From positions 372,001 through 436,000 of the forward strand of contig OZ025715.1 in the NCBI GenBank assembly GCA_964019335.1: a stretch of DNA of 64,000 nucleotides. Reading direction: 5' to 3'. Below are positions 44,736 to 53,864 of the stretch, piece by piece. Source of the DNA: Diplonema japonicum. Lineage: Eukaryota; Euglenozoa; Diplonemea; Diplonemida; Diplonemidae. How positions within the stretch are numbered: position 1 is the stretch's first letter; each line of letters begins with the position of its first letter. The position numbers and the translations under genes are program-made. The notes under the pieces were generated by a model. The model made no database searches. It was not told where the DNA came from and worked only from the letters and a program-made list of their open reading frames with translations.

Positions 44736-45180
44736 AGAACGAGTCTTTGATTTGTCTAAACAAAAGGGGAACGTTGGCAACGTGTTTCGGGTTGACAAAC
44801 TTCTCCAGGTTTTACCCGGCACGTACAAACAATGGCCAGTTCCTCTTTTTTTTTTTTTTTTTTTCCCATGTGTTCGGGGGGGGGGGGGGGGGGGGGGGGG
44901 GGCACCCCCCAACCGGTAAGAACAAGAAAAGTTTTTTTTTTCTTTTTTTTTTTGAATTCCCAATTTTTCCTATCGCCTCCTCCTCCTCACATGTTGTTTC
45001 TTGTTTCTCATTTTGCAATATTCCCTTTTATGTTTCACTACCTTTTAATTAAATGTTTTCTTTTTTTCCCCCCCGTTACTTCGTGTGTTGTGTTTACTGT
45101 TCTTGTACATGTTGGTGACAGCTGTACAGTCCATCGTATTTTTATACAGGATCTTCTTTTTTTTTTTGCCCCCCCACCCA

Positions 45181-45250
45181 TAAACCCCCCCCCCCCCCCC
45201 CCATAGGGCGGCCCTCTAGCGGGGGGCTTGTCCTGTACTTTGAGTTTTTT
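45181..45250 (+). repeat. retroelement 3' tail, copy c (solo)
   Basis: C run, then GGGCGGCCCTCTAGCGGGGG, CTTGTCCTGTACTTTGAG and a T tract: a diverged version of the tails at 2071 and 4138, with no coding sequence attached. Confidence 0.6.
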
Positions 45251-45344
45251 ATTTTATTTTTTCTCCTGCAAAGACGCTGCTTGCATTCGTTTGTTGATTT
45301 TCGAAACAAAATCCGGTAGAAAACAACAAAACAAATGTCAGAAT

Positions 45345-45375
<31 letters not shown>

Positions 45376-45560
45376 GTTGCTTGAACAAGAAAAACAATAT
45401 ATTGATAATGAATTGTTATTGCTAAAAAGAGTAGTGGTAGCATTGTTGGGCTTATCCTTCTACAGGTTTAACCACGGCTGTGCACAAACAACCATCAACC
45501 GACTCTTTTTCTCTTTTTTTTTTTTTTTTTTTACTTAATATCGTCGAGACGAAATGCTAG

Positions 45561-45653
45561 TATTTTATTTTATTTTATTTTATTTTATTTTATTTTATTT
45601 TATTTTATTTTATTTTATTTTATTTTATTTTATTTTATTTTATTTTATTTTAT
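45561..45653 (+). repeat. (TTTTA)n microsatellite, about 18 units
   Basis: A perfect pentanucleotide array inside a copy of the dispersed repeat that also occurs at 44625-44735. Confidence 0.95.
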
Positions 45654-46261
45654 CGTGCACACAAACAATGAAGCGCCTGGCTTTTCTTTTTTTTTTCTTT
45701 TTTTAAACAAGTAGTGGTAGCATGCAGTATGTATTTTATACCGCGTGCTCAAACACAAAGTGTTGCTGGCTCTTCTCACATTCATCGAATTGAATTTTCT
45801 TTTTTTCGTTCGTTGCGACCACCATAGTTTTTCATGCGATCCGGCTTGAGCAGTAAAATTATTTTCAAAAAGAAAAAAAAAGGAAGAAAAAGAAAAAGTA
45901 AGGAGACACCCAGGGTTTTCGTGGCAAAGAATAACAACAACAAAAGTGAGGGAGAGATAAGGAGGAAGTTTTAAAAAAGAAAAGGGAAAGAAAAAAGAAA
46001 ACGAATAGAAGAAAAGGGAAAAAAAAGGAAAGAAAAGAAAAAAATACGGCATGAAATCTAGCGGCCACTTGTACACAAAATAGCGAGAAGAAAGTACAGA
46101 GAAAGAATCGAGGGAGAAAAGTGGAGAGACAGGTCGATGGTGAAACAAACTCAGAGCGACTTTTAGTACTGCCTCTGTTGTTGGCCGTCTGGCCTTTTCC
46201 ATCTCTGCATTTATTTTCTTTCTTTCTTATCTTCTCAACGCCGCCTCACAGGTAAAGACAC

Positions 46262-49222
46262 ATGGCAAGGATGATGCGGCAGATTGCGGCTTTTGTGGGG
46301 CTGCTGGCTGTTGGAGGGGCGACGGGGTCGGAGCTGTCGTCTTCGCTGGAGCAGCTGATCTACCTGAACAAGGGGACTGTGTCGAAGGACGACACCTTCG
46401 TGCTGGTGGACCAGACCTCGGACTACTGGGAACCGGAGAACGTGACGCGGTCGAGGTACGCGTGGGCGGATCTGGGGACGGTGCCGATGCCGTACACGAC
46501 GCTGGCGGAGCAGTGCGAGTCTCTGGGCCCATTGGTGCAGGGGACAGACCGGGAGGGCGGGGACTACAGGCAGGTAGTGAACACGACCCTGGAGGGGTGC
46601 CAGAAGACCTGCTGCGACGAGGCGAGCTGCCAGTCCTTCGTGTACGCGTCCGCGTCCCCGTCCAGCTTCGGGTCCTGTGTGGAGGGGAAGCCGTGCTGCT
46701 TCTTGAAGGCGGCAGTTCCGGACACGAAGCCCTCCCCTGGGTTGACCTCGGGGACCGTGAGCCGGAAGCCTCTCGGGAAGGATCAGGCACCGCCTCCCGG
46801 GGTTCGCTCGGCCCCTCCTCTCGGGGGTCTCGCTGCGGGGACGATGGAGCTCCGAGGGGACGGGACGCTGACGGCGTGGACGACGGAGAACAACAGCCCT
46901 GCAGGGAGTGCGAAGCTGTCGAAGCAGCGGGCGGCGATGTTCGGGGCGCGGGTGGGGAGCGGCTGGGCGAGGGTGCTGCAGACGAGTCCGCTGGATCCGG
47001 AGATGGAGGGGGTGGAGTCCCTGACCTTCGGGGGAAGCCCTCCGACGACACGCCTGCAGGTAGGGGGCGCCCCCGCCGGGATGGAGGTGACACTGTACGG
47101 GTACAGCAGGATGGCGACTGGGAACATGGAGAGGAGCCACCTCCCCGCGATCGCCTTCAGCATGGCCTTCAAGAACACCGGGAGCACTGCGCAGGAGGTG
47201 TCGGCCTTCTTCAACCTCCCGGCGATGAACGAGAACACAGAGCGCCACGGGAAGGTGCTCTCGGTGGACCCCTCGGCGACGAGCCCCGAGGCGTGCCTGA
47301 GCAGCTGCAACAAGGCATCGCAGTGTCAGAGCTGGGAGTTCTCGAAGGCGGAGAAGAAGTGCAGCCTGCAGGCGGACTCGCGGGACTACGCGTTTGAGGA
47401 CGGGACGACCTCCGGGACGAAGGCGCTGTGGAAGCAGGGGGCCGGGGGCTGCCTGACGGTGAACAAGCCCGGGATGGGCCCGATGAACGGGAACTACTCG
47501 CTGTGCGGGACCGGGGGCAGCAGCCTCTCTGCAGGGACGGGGACGCACAAGGACCTGTGGGCGCAGTTTGCCGGGACGGGGAAGCTGAGCGGAGGGGTGT
47601 CGACGGACGCTCCACACGGGGCGATGGCTGTGAGCGGGACGGTCGCATCCGGGGACACCCTCGTCCTCACCATCACCCTCGGCTACTTCTTCCCCCTCCA
47701 CAACTACTTGGACCAGGTGCTCGGAAACCAGTACGCGAACTTCTTCCAGGACTCGGAGGGTCCCGCTTTGGAGCTCGCAGCAGACCTCGTGGGAACCCTG
47801 GCCGACATCCACGCCATCCACCGCCCCATCCTCGGCTCCACCCTCCCGACCTGGATGAGCGACTCGCTGGTGGCGACGCTGCACCACGTGCGCTCTGCGA
47901 TGTGGTACAAGGACGGGAGGTGGAGGCAGTGGGAGGCTTATGACTGCGTGAACATGGACAGCGTGCACAACGACGGGGAGAGGCACATTCCGTACATCAT
48001 GCTGTTCCCGGAGTCGACGAAGTCGAAGGTGGAGGCATGGGGGAGGGCGCAGGCGAGCAATGGGATGATCCACGAGCAGCTTGCGTGCGGGTGCCAGGGG
48101 GGCATCGACAGCGGCTTCGAGCACGGCTGCGGGCGTGTGATGTCGGACTGCAGCTCCATGTACATCATCTATCTTTTGGAGCTTCTGAGGTGGAACAACG
48201 ACCAGGACTTCGTGAGGACGTGGTACCCGACAGCGAGGAGGGCGGCGGAGTGGCAGATCTCGGTGAGCACCTTCCACGGGATGCCGACAAAGCTGCAGAC
48301 GACGTACGACGTGCTGGGGATGCAGGGCTACGATGCGGTGGCCTACTCCACGATGTTCCAGATCACGTGCATGAAGGCGATGGCAGAGCTCGCGGCCTTC
48401 ATGGACCTCCCGAGCGACGTGGAGCGCTACAACAACGCGGCGGCTGCGGCGGTGGAGGGGATGGAGACGGTGCTGTGGCAGGATGACATGAAGGCCTACC
48501 AGGCCTACTACGAGCCGGCGAACGGGAGGGCCATCATGGCGGACACCTTCTACGCACAGGTGCTGGCGCACAGCGTGGGGCTCGGAACCCTCGTGAACGA
48601 GACGCGTCTCGGGATGCACCTGGACACGGAGGCGGTGACGAACTACGACCCCTTCGGTCTGAAGATCTTGACGGGGAGGACGCACGGGAACAGCGAGACG
48701 GAGAAGGATATCTGGATGATGGCACCGGCGGACCACGCGGCGGCGATGCTGCGGATCAGGCACGGGACCGTGGAGGAGGCGCTGGAGGTCGGGGGCAGGC
48801 CTTACAAGCGTCTGACGGAGGACATCAACGACGTGTGGAACGCCTGCGGGATCATGAGGGGGAACTACACGACCTTCCCTGGGTCGAACTTCGACACCGC
48901 GCACTACGGCTACTACATGACCATCTGGCACCTCATGCTCGCCATGTCTGACCAGATCATCGACGTGCACGCGGGGACCTTCGCCTTCAGCCCCGTCACC
49001 TCGGGTCCCGCCCCCGCCCAACAGCAGCCCTTCTCCCTCCCCGTCATGCTCCCGAGCGTCCTGGGCTTCGTTAACGGGTCCAAGCTCCAGGACGGCAGCT
49101 ACCACGTTGGCTTCTGTCTCACCGCCGGCACTGTCAACGCCAAGACTGTCTCCTGGTGGGGCCGCCAGTACCCCTCTTCTGTCCACCTCACTGCTGGGGA
49201 GTGCATCGACATGAGGCTCTAG
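46262..49222 (+). CDS. secreted GH116-like glycosidase with PAN-like inserts, copy 1
   Basis: A single exon of 986 aa. The signal peptide is MARMMRQIAAFVGLLAVGGA. The C-terminal half resembles GH116 (GBA2-type beta-glucosidase/glucosylceramidase) (alpha/alpha)6 barrels: LPTWMSDSLVATLHH, the putative nucleophile Glu558 in WEAYDCVNMDSVHND (compare E-Y--YNT-DVHFY of GBA2), and the putative acid/base Asp683 in LQTTYDVLGMQGY. The N-terminal half is a beta-rich domain with two Cys clusters. CQKTCCDEASCQSFVY, ending in CCFLKA (about 80-150), and CLSSCNKASQCQSWEF (about 345) look like PAN/apple modules. N-glycosylation sites are common. Codons end mostly in G or C. Cytosolic GBA2 has neither a signal peptide nor PAN parts, so this is a secreted derivative. 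The substrate is inferred as a beta-glucoside. CACAG lies 10 nt before the ATG. Confidence 0.8.
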   Translation: MARMMRQIAAFVGLLAVGGATGSELSSSLEQLIYLNKGTVSKDDTFVLVDQTSDYWEPENVTRSRYAWADLGTVPMPYTTLAEQCESLGPLVQGTDREGGDYRQVVNTTLEGCQKTCCDEASCQSFVYASASPSSFGSCVEGKPCCFLKAAVPDTKPSPGLTSGTVSRKPLGKDQAPPPGVRSAPPLGGLAAGTMELRGDGTLTAWTTENNSPAGSAKLSKQRAAMFGARVGSGWARVLQTSPLDPEMEGVESLTFGGSPPTTRLQVGGAPAGMEVTLYGYSRMATGNMERSHLPAIAFSMAFKNTGSTAQEVSAFFNLPAMNENTERHGKVLSVDPSATSPEACLSSCNKASQCQSWEFSKAEKKCSLQADSRDYAFEDGTTSGTKALWKQGAGGCLTVNKPGMGPMNGNYSLCGTGGSSLSAGTGTHKDLWAQFAGTGKLSGGVSTDAPHGAMAVSGTVASGDTLVLTITLGYFFPLHNYLDQVLGNQYANFFQDSEGPALELAADLVGTLADIHAIHRPILGSTLPTWMSDSLVATLHHVRSAMWYKDGRWRQWEAYDCVNMDSVHNDGERHIPYIMLFPESTKSKVEAWGRAQASNGMIHEQLACGCQGGIDSGFEHGCGRVMSDCSSMYIIYLLELLRWNNDQDFVRTWYPTARRAAEWQISVSTFHGMPTKLQTTYDVLGMQGYDAVAYSTMFQITCMKAMAELAAFMDLPSDVERYNNAAAAAVEGMETVLWQDDMKAYQAYYEPANGRAIMADTFYAQVLAHSVGLGTLVNETRLGMHLDTEAVTNYDPFGLKILTGRTHGNSETEKDIWMMAPADHAAAMLRIRHGTVEEALEVGGRPYKRLTEDINDVWNACGIMRGNYTTFPGSNFDTAHYGYYMTIWHLMLAMSDQIIDVHAGTFAFSPVTSGPAPAQQQPFSLPVMLPSVLGFVNGSKLQDGSYHVGFCLTAGTVNAKTVSWWGRQYPSSVHLTAGECIDMRL

Positions 49223-49261
49223 ATCGAAAAAGAACACGTTTGAACAAATATTTGCTGTGAT

Positions 49262-49335
49262 ATGGTATTATGATCCAATGAATCGTAAAAAAAAAAAAAA
49301 AGAAAGAAAAAAAAGAAGAAGAAAAAAAAAATGAT
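49262..49335 (+). repeat. 74-nt A-rich insertion present only in duplication copy 1
   Basis: Relative to 56865-56870 in copy 2, copy 1 has an extra ATGGTATTATGATCCAATGA-type leader followed by about 45 nt of A-rich sequence. It is flanked by TGAT at 49258-49261 and 49332-49335. It could be a tiny poly-A-tailed retroposed insert with a 4-bp target duplication, or a deletion between TGAT repeats in copy 2. Confidence 0.6.
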
Positions 49336-49418
49336 TCCATTTATTTTGCAAACCACCGTGCTGTCGAATTCTATATTGTTCTTCCTGTCTTTTCTTTCTT
49401 CTTTCTGATGTGAACAAG

Positions 49419-49460
49419 TGGGCGGTCTCTACAAAGACTTCCCTTTACTTATATATACTT
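49419..49460 (+). repeat. dispersed 40-nt repeat, in 3' flank of GH116 copy 1
   Basis: GTGGGCGGTCTCTACAAAGA, CTTCCCTTTACTTATATATA. It is part of the segmental duplication; the paired copy at 56947-56985 has lost a few bases. Confidence 0.6.
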
Positions 49461-50499
49461 CTTCTTTTTTTTTTTTTTTTTTTTGTGCTGTACTCAGCCT
49501 CTCTCCACCCATCTTTTTCTTCCAAGAATTTATATAAACTGGTTGAAGCTAGATACGCTGTTCTTGAGCCACCGATCTACTGAAGCTCTTTGTACCGTAT
49601 TATGGGAAAAGATTGAAACAGATTCAGGCAATGTTACATGGGCCTGAACCAAAGGTTGTGTTAAGAAGATTACATGTAGTAGCACGTGGCACTACAGTAG
49701 GTCAATCTTTTCCAGTTATGTACGGTAACATGGTGCAGTGCATTAGAACAGTGAACAGGCAGAATAGGGGGGTTAATTTTTCTTTTTCTTTCGGATGGGG
49801 GGGGGGGGGGGGGGGGCTGTGTGACACCCCCCCTTAAGCGAGTCAAAGTGAGAGGGAACTATGCGTTTACCCTCTCCTTAACACGATGCAAAATTCGGTA
49901 AAAAAAAAAATAAATATTAAAAAAAAACTGCATTTCGTTCTTGTTTCTTTGCTTTCTTTCTTTCTTTCTTTCCTCCTCTTCTTTTTCGGGGGGGGCGTCT
50001 TGCAAGACCCATAGTTACGTGGGTCGTTGCTAACAATTCTCCCTTTATTGTGGCACCCCTTCTTTTTTTTTTTTGTCTTCTCTCTTTCTCTCTCTTTTCT
50101 TTCCCCCCCTTTTTTTTTTCCTCTTTTCTTCCTGCCCTTCTTCTTTTTTCCTGCCCCCTTTCTTTAAAAGTTCTTTTCCCCTTCCTTTTTCTTTGCTGCC
50201 CCGCTGTGCTCTTAGGGCCAATTCGGTATGGTATCTCATGCCAGATGACGCGGGAAGAAAGGAGGGGAAGGGGTAATAAGAAAAGCGTTCCGCACCGAGG
50301 TAACAAAGAAAACACAGAAATGAATAAAAAAATAAAAAAGGGATGGAAAGCTTTTTTTTTTAGAAGGAAAAAGAAACAAGAAGGGGGTAGTCAAAAACGT
50401 CACCCCCCCCCCCCCCCCCCCACTGCGTATTCCCTTTTTGCTTGTTTTTTTTAACATAATCGCTGCTTGTGAAATCTCTTTTCAAAGGAAGTTTTTAGA

Positions 50500-53358
50500 A
50501 TGGGCAGTGGTGGAAGCACCACAGGTAGCGAAGTGGGGTCCGCCCCTCTAGAGGACGACCTACGCGCAGCTGTGGAAGGAGTTCGTGAAGGGGGCCAAGA
50601 CCGTGTGCTTGCTTGCATTGAAATACTGTTGGAGTGTGATCGGTATGGGTGCGTGACGGGTTTGCTGCCACAGCTTATGGGGGATGTGCTAGACATTGTG
50701 CTTCGGGAGTTGAACAAACACAGCCCCAGCCTTCTTGCAGCCACCAGGAAGATGCTGCACCACCTTGGTGAACGCAGTGCACCTTTTGCCGGTAAGTACT
50801 CCGACATCGAGAACAAATGCAAACTTGAAGACGCTGTCCTAGCCTTTACCATAGCATATGAGGTTGCTCTTTGCAAGGCTGTGCTTGAACTTGCTGGCAC
50901 CAAAGACCCCGTCACTGTAAAGCTTTTAAACAACGACTTCAAACCATCTGACGTGATCCCTCGCACGACGCACCCCTACGCCACACACCTCGCCGTCGGT
51001 GTTCTTGCACAGGGCGCCGCCGGTAGCGACAAGGCTGCCGATCAGCTTTCTCAAATTGCAAAGGGCCCTTCCGCATGGTGGCTGATCGTTTCCATTGTCC
51101 GGGCCTTTCAAAGGGTTCTCAAGCAAGCCCCCAGCAGGTACCCCATGTGCCTCTACCATGAGAACGGCATCGTCAGCACATCCCTCTCATTCTCAACAAA
51201 AGCAGACGGCGGCAGCTTGCACACACTGGGCAACTGTTTGCACTGCCTGCTGACAGTTCTGAAGTACCCCCTACCCAGCAGGGTGCAGATGCAGGTGGAA
51301 GATGCCGTCATGCTCGTTTATCTGACGGAGCCTCGTGGCGTGGTGCTGAACCTTCTAACACATGAATCCTGCTGCACGCAGATGGAACTGGCTCTTAAGA
51401 ACGCTGCGAGCAGGGTGCCCGTCATGGAACGGAAGGTTGCGGACTTCACGAAAACGACTCGAGACCAACTCAAAAAGGCACAGCAAGCAGATACCAAGCA
51501 GGACGCCGTCAAGGCCCTGCGGGAAGAGTTCGAGACGATGGTCACCTTGCGGCAGCGTGTTGCAGACGGGTCGGTCTACGGCATACCGAAAGACCCCTTT
51601 GAAGGAGTCAAAGGGTTGCTTGAAGAGGTAGCAACGGTTCTAGGGTGCGCAGTGCCCAGTATTGCTGTGATCGATCAGGTGAGAGCGGATGGCAAATCTG
51701 TTGTCCAGAAGACTATTCTTGAGACTCTTGAGGAACTGGATGAGTGGAGGCGACGGAAGGAACACGGCTACGACCACGACAGAAGGTTCGAAAGCAAGTG
51801 GGAGGAGTTTAAGGGGTTCGACTGGGAGAGGAAGGCTAAGGGGCACTCCGAGGACGCTCAGAAGACAATCATAGTAGGGCTCTCGGAACACAGCCAGCCC
51901 CAAGACCCTGAGAAAAAGCAACTCCTTCTCATCCATTTCATCGACACAGAGCAGCAGATCCCCTCCAGCACAGGCGACAATGCTCCTCCTGCTGTGTGGG
52001 CCGTCAGCCTCACTGTACCCGAGCTGCATACCGTTTCCAAGCGGATGAAGGAAGGCGCAATGATGCCACTGATCCACAAGGAGCCAAGAGGGAAGGGTCC
52101 TACTCCGTGGTACCTCGAGGCCAGCTGGGTCGCGACAGGGCCGTTGATCACGAGCATGAAGCTGGTGTCGAAAATGACCCAGGATGCCCACCCCACCACC
52201 AAGATGGTATCCTTCGAGTACAAAGGTGACCAGATAGAGCTGGTGGACGTGAAGACAGAAGCACCGAAAGAGCCCATCGTGCAGAAGACTTACGAGCTGC
52301 CGAAGAGTGTGTCCAATGTGGTCGACACAAAGCTGGCCGCAGCGTTGGCCAAGCCTTCTGTGGTGAGGACCGCAAATGGGACAAGTGGTGAAGGTATTTC
52401 GAGGCTTAAAATCAAGCTAGTGGGGGAAGGCTCCGCAAGGAGCAACGGGTTTTCAAACCCACCTGTCGTGTTCCAGTCCGTGGTGTCGCCGAAGCTAATG
52501 ATCATGAACCCGACCAAGAAGACGATCATATGCAAGGAGTTCACCATGGAGTACTTCGAGGTGAAAGGCGATGAGAGGACCCCGAGGAAGTTCGTCGGGA
52601 AGGATGTCGACTGCGTGATAGGTACAGCGAGCAGCGACAGGTCGGGGAGGATAACAGTGGATGAGCACCCGGAACAGAATAGTTTCGAGGTTGGTGCGCA
52701 CCAGTCAATAGAGCTGCACCTGGTGGGGAAGCAACAGATGATAGGGGTGGTGCCATACCCGTCGTTTGCGATGAAGGCAAGGCTACACCATATGTTCCTA
52801 AAACTGGCCGGGGGTGAAGAGACCAACAAGGTGGAGTGCAGGTGTTCCTTAAAAGACGACAACAGAACAACAAAGAAAGTGACCTTTGAGGTAGGAAACC
52901 AACCCATTGACGCAAGACCGAACACCTATGAAGAGGCTGTCGCGATGGCGAATGGAGAGGAAGGGATAGGGGAAGACTACTTGTGCCTGTTGTGGTTGTC
53001 AGTAGATGACCCCATCACCCTGAACAAAGCATTCCTTGTCGTTACACTGTCGAAAACGGACCCTGAGTACTGGATCTCGAGGCAGACATCCGAGTGCTCT
53101 GGGCGGACCTTACCTGCTACCGTTCAGTATCACTACCCAGATCATCTCAAGCGGCAAGGGTACATGGCCAAAAAGGATAACTTAACCGAGGTTGTGTTAG
53201 AAAGCTCATCCTGCACTACTCTTTACACCTTGGCCGATCCTTCCACAGGCACCATCTATGGCTTGCGAGGCGACATCACCATCAAGCACCCGATTACCGA
53301 TGAGGTGCTAGCCCATGTGAGCCAGTCCACCTTACTGGATTACTCCATCATGAAATAG
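50500..53358 (+). CDS. unrecognised 952-aa protein, possible N-myristoylation
   Basis: A single intact exon. It opens with MGSGGSTTGSE, which fits an N-myristoylation signal (Gly2, Ser/Thr near position 6). Residues 20-400 are mainly helical and could be an armadillo/HEAT-like solenoid. Residues 290-330 carry a short coil. Residues 440-600 and 640-952 look beta-rich (KLMIMNPTKKTIICKEFTMEYF; QQMIGVVPYPSFAMKARL), suggesting one or more beta-sandwich domains. No signal peptide, membrane helix or catalytic motif is seen. The ATG follows a TTTTTAG by one base. It lies between the two GH116 copies, so the duplicated segments enclose it. I know no matching family. Confidence 0.75.
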   Translation: MGSGGSTTGSEVGSAPLEDDLRAAVEGVREGGQDRVLACIEILLECDRYGCVTGLLPQLMGDVLDIVLRELNKHSPSLLAATRKMLHHLGERSAPFAGKYSDIENKCKLEDAVLAFTIAYEVALCKAVLELAGTKDPVTVKLLNNDFKPSDVIPRTTHPYATHLAVGVLAQGAAGSDKAADQLSQIAKGPSAWWLIVSIVRAFQRVLKQAPSRYPMCLYHENGIVSTSLSFSTKADGGSLHTLGNCLHCLLTVLKYPLPSRVQMQVEDAVMLVYLTEPRGVVLNLLTHESCCTQMELALKNAASRVPVMERKVADFTKTTRDQLKKAQQADTKQDAVKALREEFETMVTLRQRVADGSVYGIPKDPFEGVKGLLEEVATVLGCAVPSIAVIDQVRADGKSVVQKTILETLEELDEWRRRKEHGYDHDRRFESKWEEFKGFDWERKAKGHSEDAQKTIIVGLSEHSQPQDPEKKQLLLIHFIDTEQQIPSSTGDNAPPAVWAVSLTVPELHTVSKRMKEGAMMPLIHKEPRGKGPTPWYLEASWVATGPLITSMKLVSKMTQDAHPTTKMVSFEYKGDQIELVDVKTEAPKEPIVQKTYELPKSVSNVVDTKLAAALAKPSVVRTANGTSGEGISRLKIKLVGEGSARSNGFSNPPVVFQSVVSPKLMIMNPTKKTIICKEFTMEYFEVKGDERTPRKFVGKDVDCVIGTASSDRSGRITVDEHPEQNSFEVGAHQSIELHLVGKQQMIGVVPYPSFAMKARLHHMFLKLAGGEETNKVECRCSLKDDNRTTKKVTFEVGNQPIDARPNTYEEAVAMANGEEGIGEDYLCLLWLSVDDPITLNKAFLVVTLSKTDPEYWISRQTSECSGRTLPATVQYHYPDHLKRQGYMAKKDNLTEVVLESSSCTTLYTLADPSTGTIYGLRGDITIKHPITDEVLAHVSQSTLLDYSIMK

Positions 53359-53818
53359 TTTTTTTTTTTTTTAGTACAGTATTTTTTTTTTGCGGGACAT
53401 GTATTCGATTTCTGCATTCTATCCCCAACAGCCACCTCAAGAAGGTTTTCTTTTCTTCTTCGTCGGCACACTCTTACGGTTTTCTTCTTGCGGCACCATA
53501 CAATGGCTTTCTCCCGACGGTGGACACACCGTGCAAACCTCTTTTTTTGATGCTTCCTTTACGTTGTGAATCGTTTGCTGACAGATTACTTACGTTTGAG
53601 TCAAAATCGATTAGGCATGGTACACGGGCAGTCCTTCAAATGACAACCCACCTTTCGTTTTGCACTTTACTGGTTAACGGTTCCTCTGGGAGGTTTTTCT
53701 GGGTGAGGTGTCTTGACTCAGAACGTCTTTCATTTTCTTCTGGAACAGTGAGCACCCCCTGCACACTGAACTTTTATCGAATTTCTTTTTCAACAATGTG
53801 GATTTGCATCCATTTTGC
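53359..53818. other. spacer before the second duplicate
   Basis: 460 nt of 3' flank. The sequence GTGAGCACCCCCTGCACACTGAACTT-like at 53748-53792 resembles the region just after the retroelement downstream ORF (8531-8570). This suggests an orphan element 3' piece directly at the 5' border of the duplicated segment. No gene is seen. Confidence 0.45.
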
Positions 53819-53864
53819 TATTTTCTTTCTTATCTTCTCAACGCCGCCTCACAGGTAAAGACAC

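Larger units (their letters stand above)
44165..46211. other. 2-kb spacer made of diverged short repeats
   Basis: Holds a G run of about 26 (44877-44902). Repeats ending in ACAAACAA lie near 44697, 44826, 45484 and 45660. Retroelement tail copy c is at 45181-45250 and the TTTTA microsatellite at 45561-45653. Purine-rich sequence at 45866-46060 could give a long Phe/Ser frame on the other strand, which I reject. No gene is seen. Confidence 0.6.
46212..49864 (+). repeat. segmental duplication, copy 1
   Basis: A direct duplicate of 53819-57314. The coding part is the same at an offset of 7603. The shared part starts about 50 nt before the ATG (TATTTTCTTTC...) and ends at CTTAAGCGAGTCAAAGTGAG...ACTATGC. 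The 3' flank carries many substitutions and indels relative to copy 2, including a 74-nt A-rich segment at 49262-49335 and an expanded G run at 49797-49816. Confidence 0.92.
49223..50499. other. 3' flank of duplicated segment and spacer
   Basis: Up to 49864 it belongs to the duplication and includes a conserved non-coding block (49545-49710, 57045-57180) with GATTACATGTAGTAGCAC. The block has a short open reading (LHGPEPKVVLRRLHVVARGT) in this copy only. After that come T/C-rich sequence, a C run (50403-50421) and GTTTTTAG ending at 50498, one base before the next ATG. Confidence 0.5.

Noticed and set aside
46235-49237. 1000-aa open frame on the minus strand opposite the GH116 gene (and its twin at 53838-56960)
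   Set aside because: Mirror effect of strongly G/C-ending codons on the plus strand. The product is an Arg/Val/His/Pro-rich low-complexity reading without domains, while the plus strand encodes a clear enzyme.
49610-49837. Short ORF with LHGPEPKVVLRRLHVVARGT in the GH116 3' flank
   Set aside because: The paired copy at 57120 breaks the frame by substitutions and deletions, so coding constraint is not supported.
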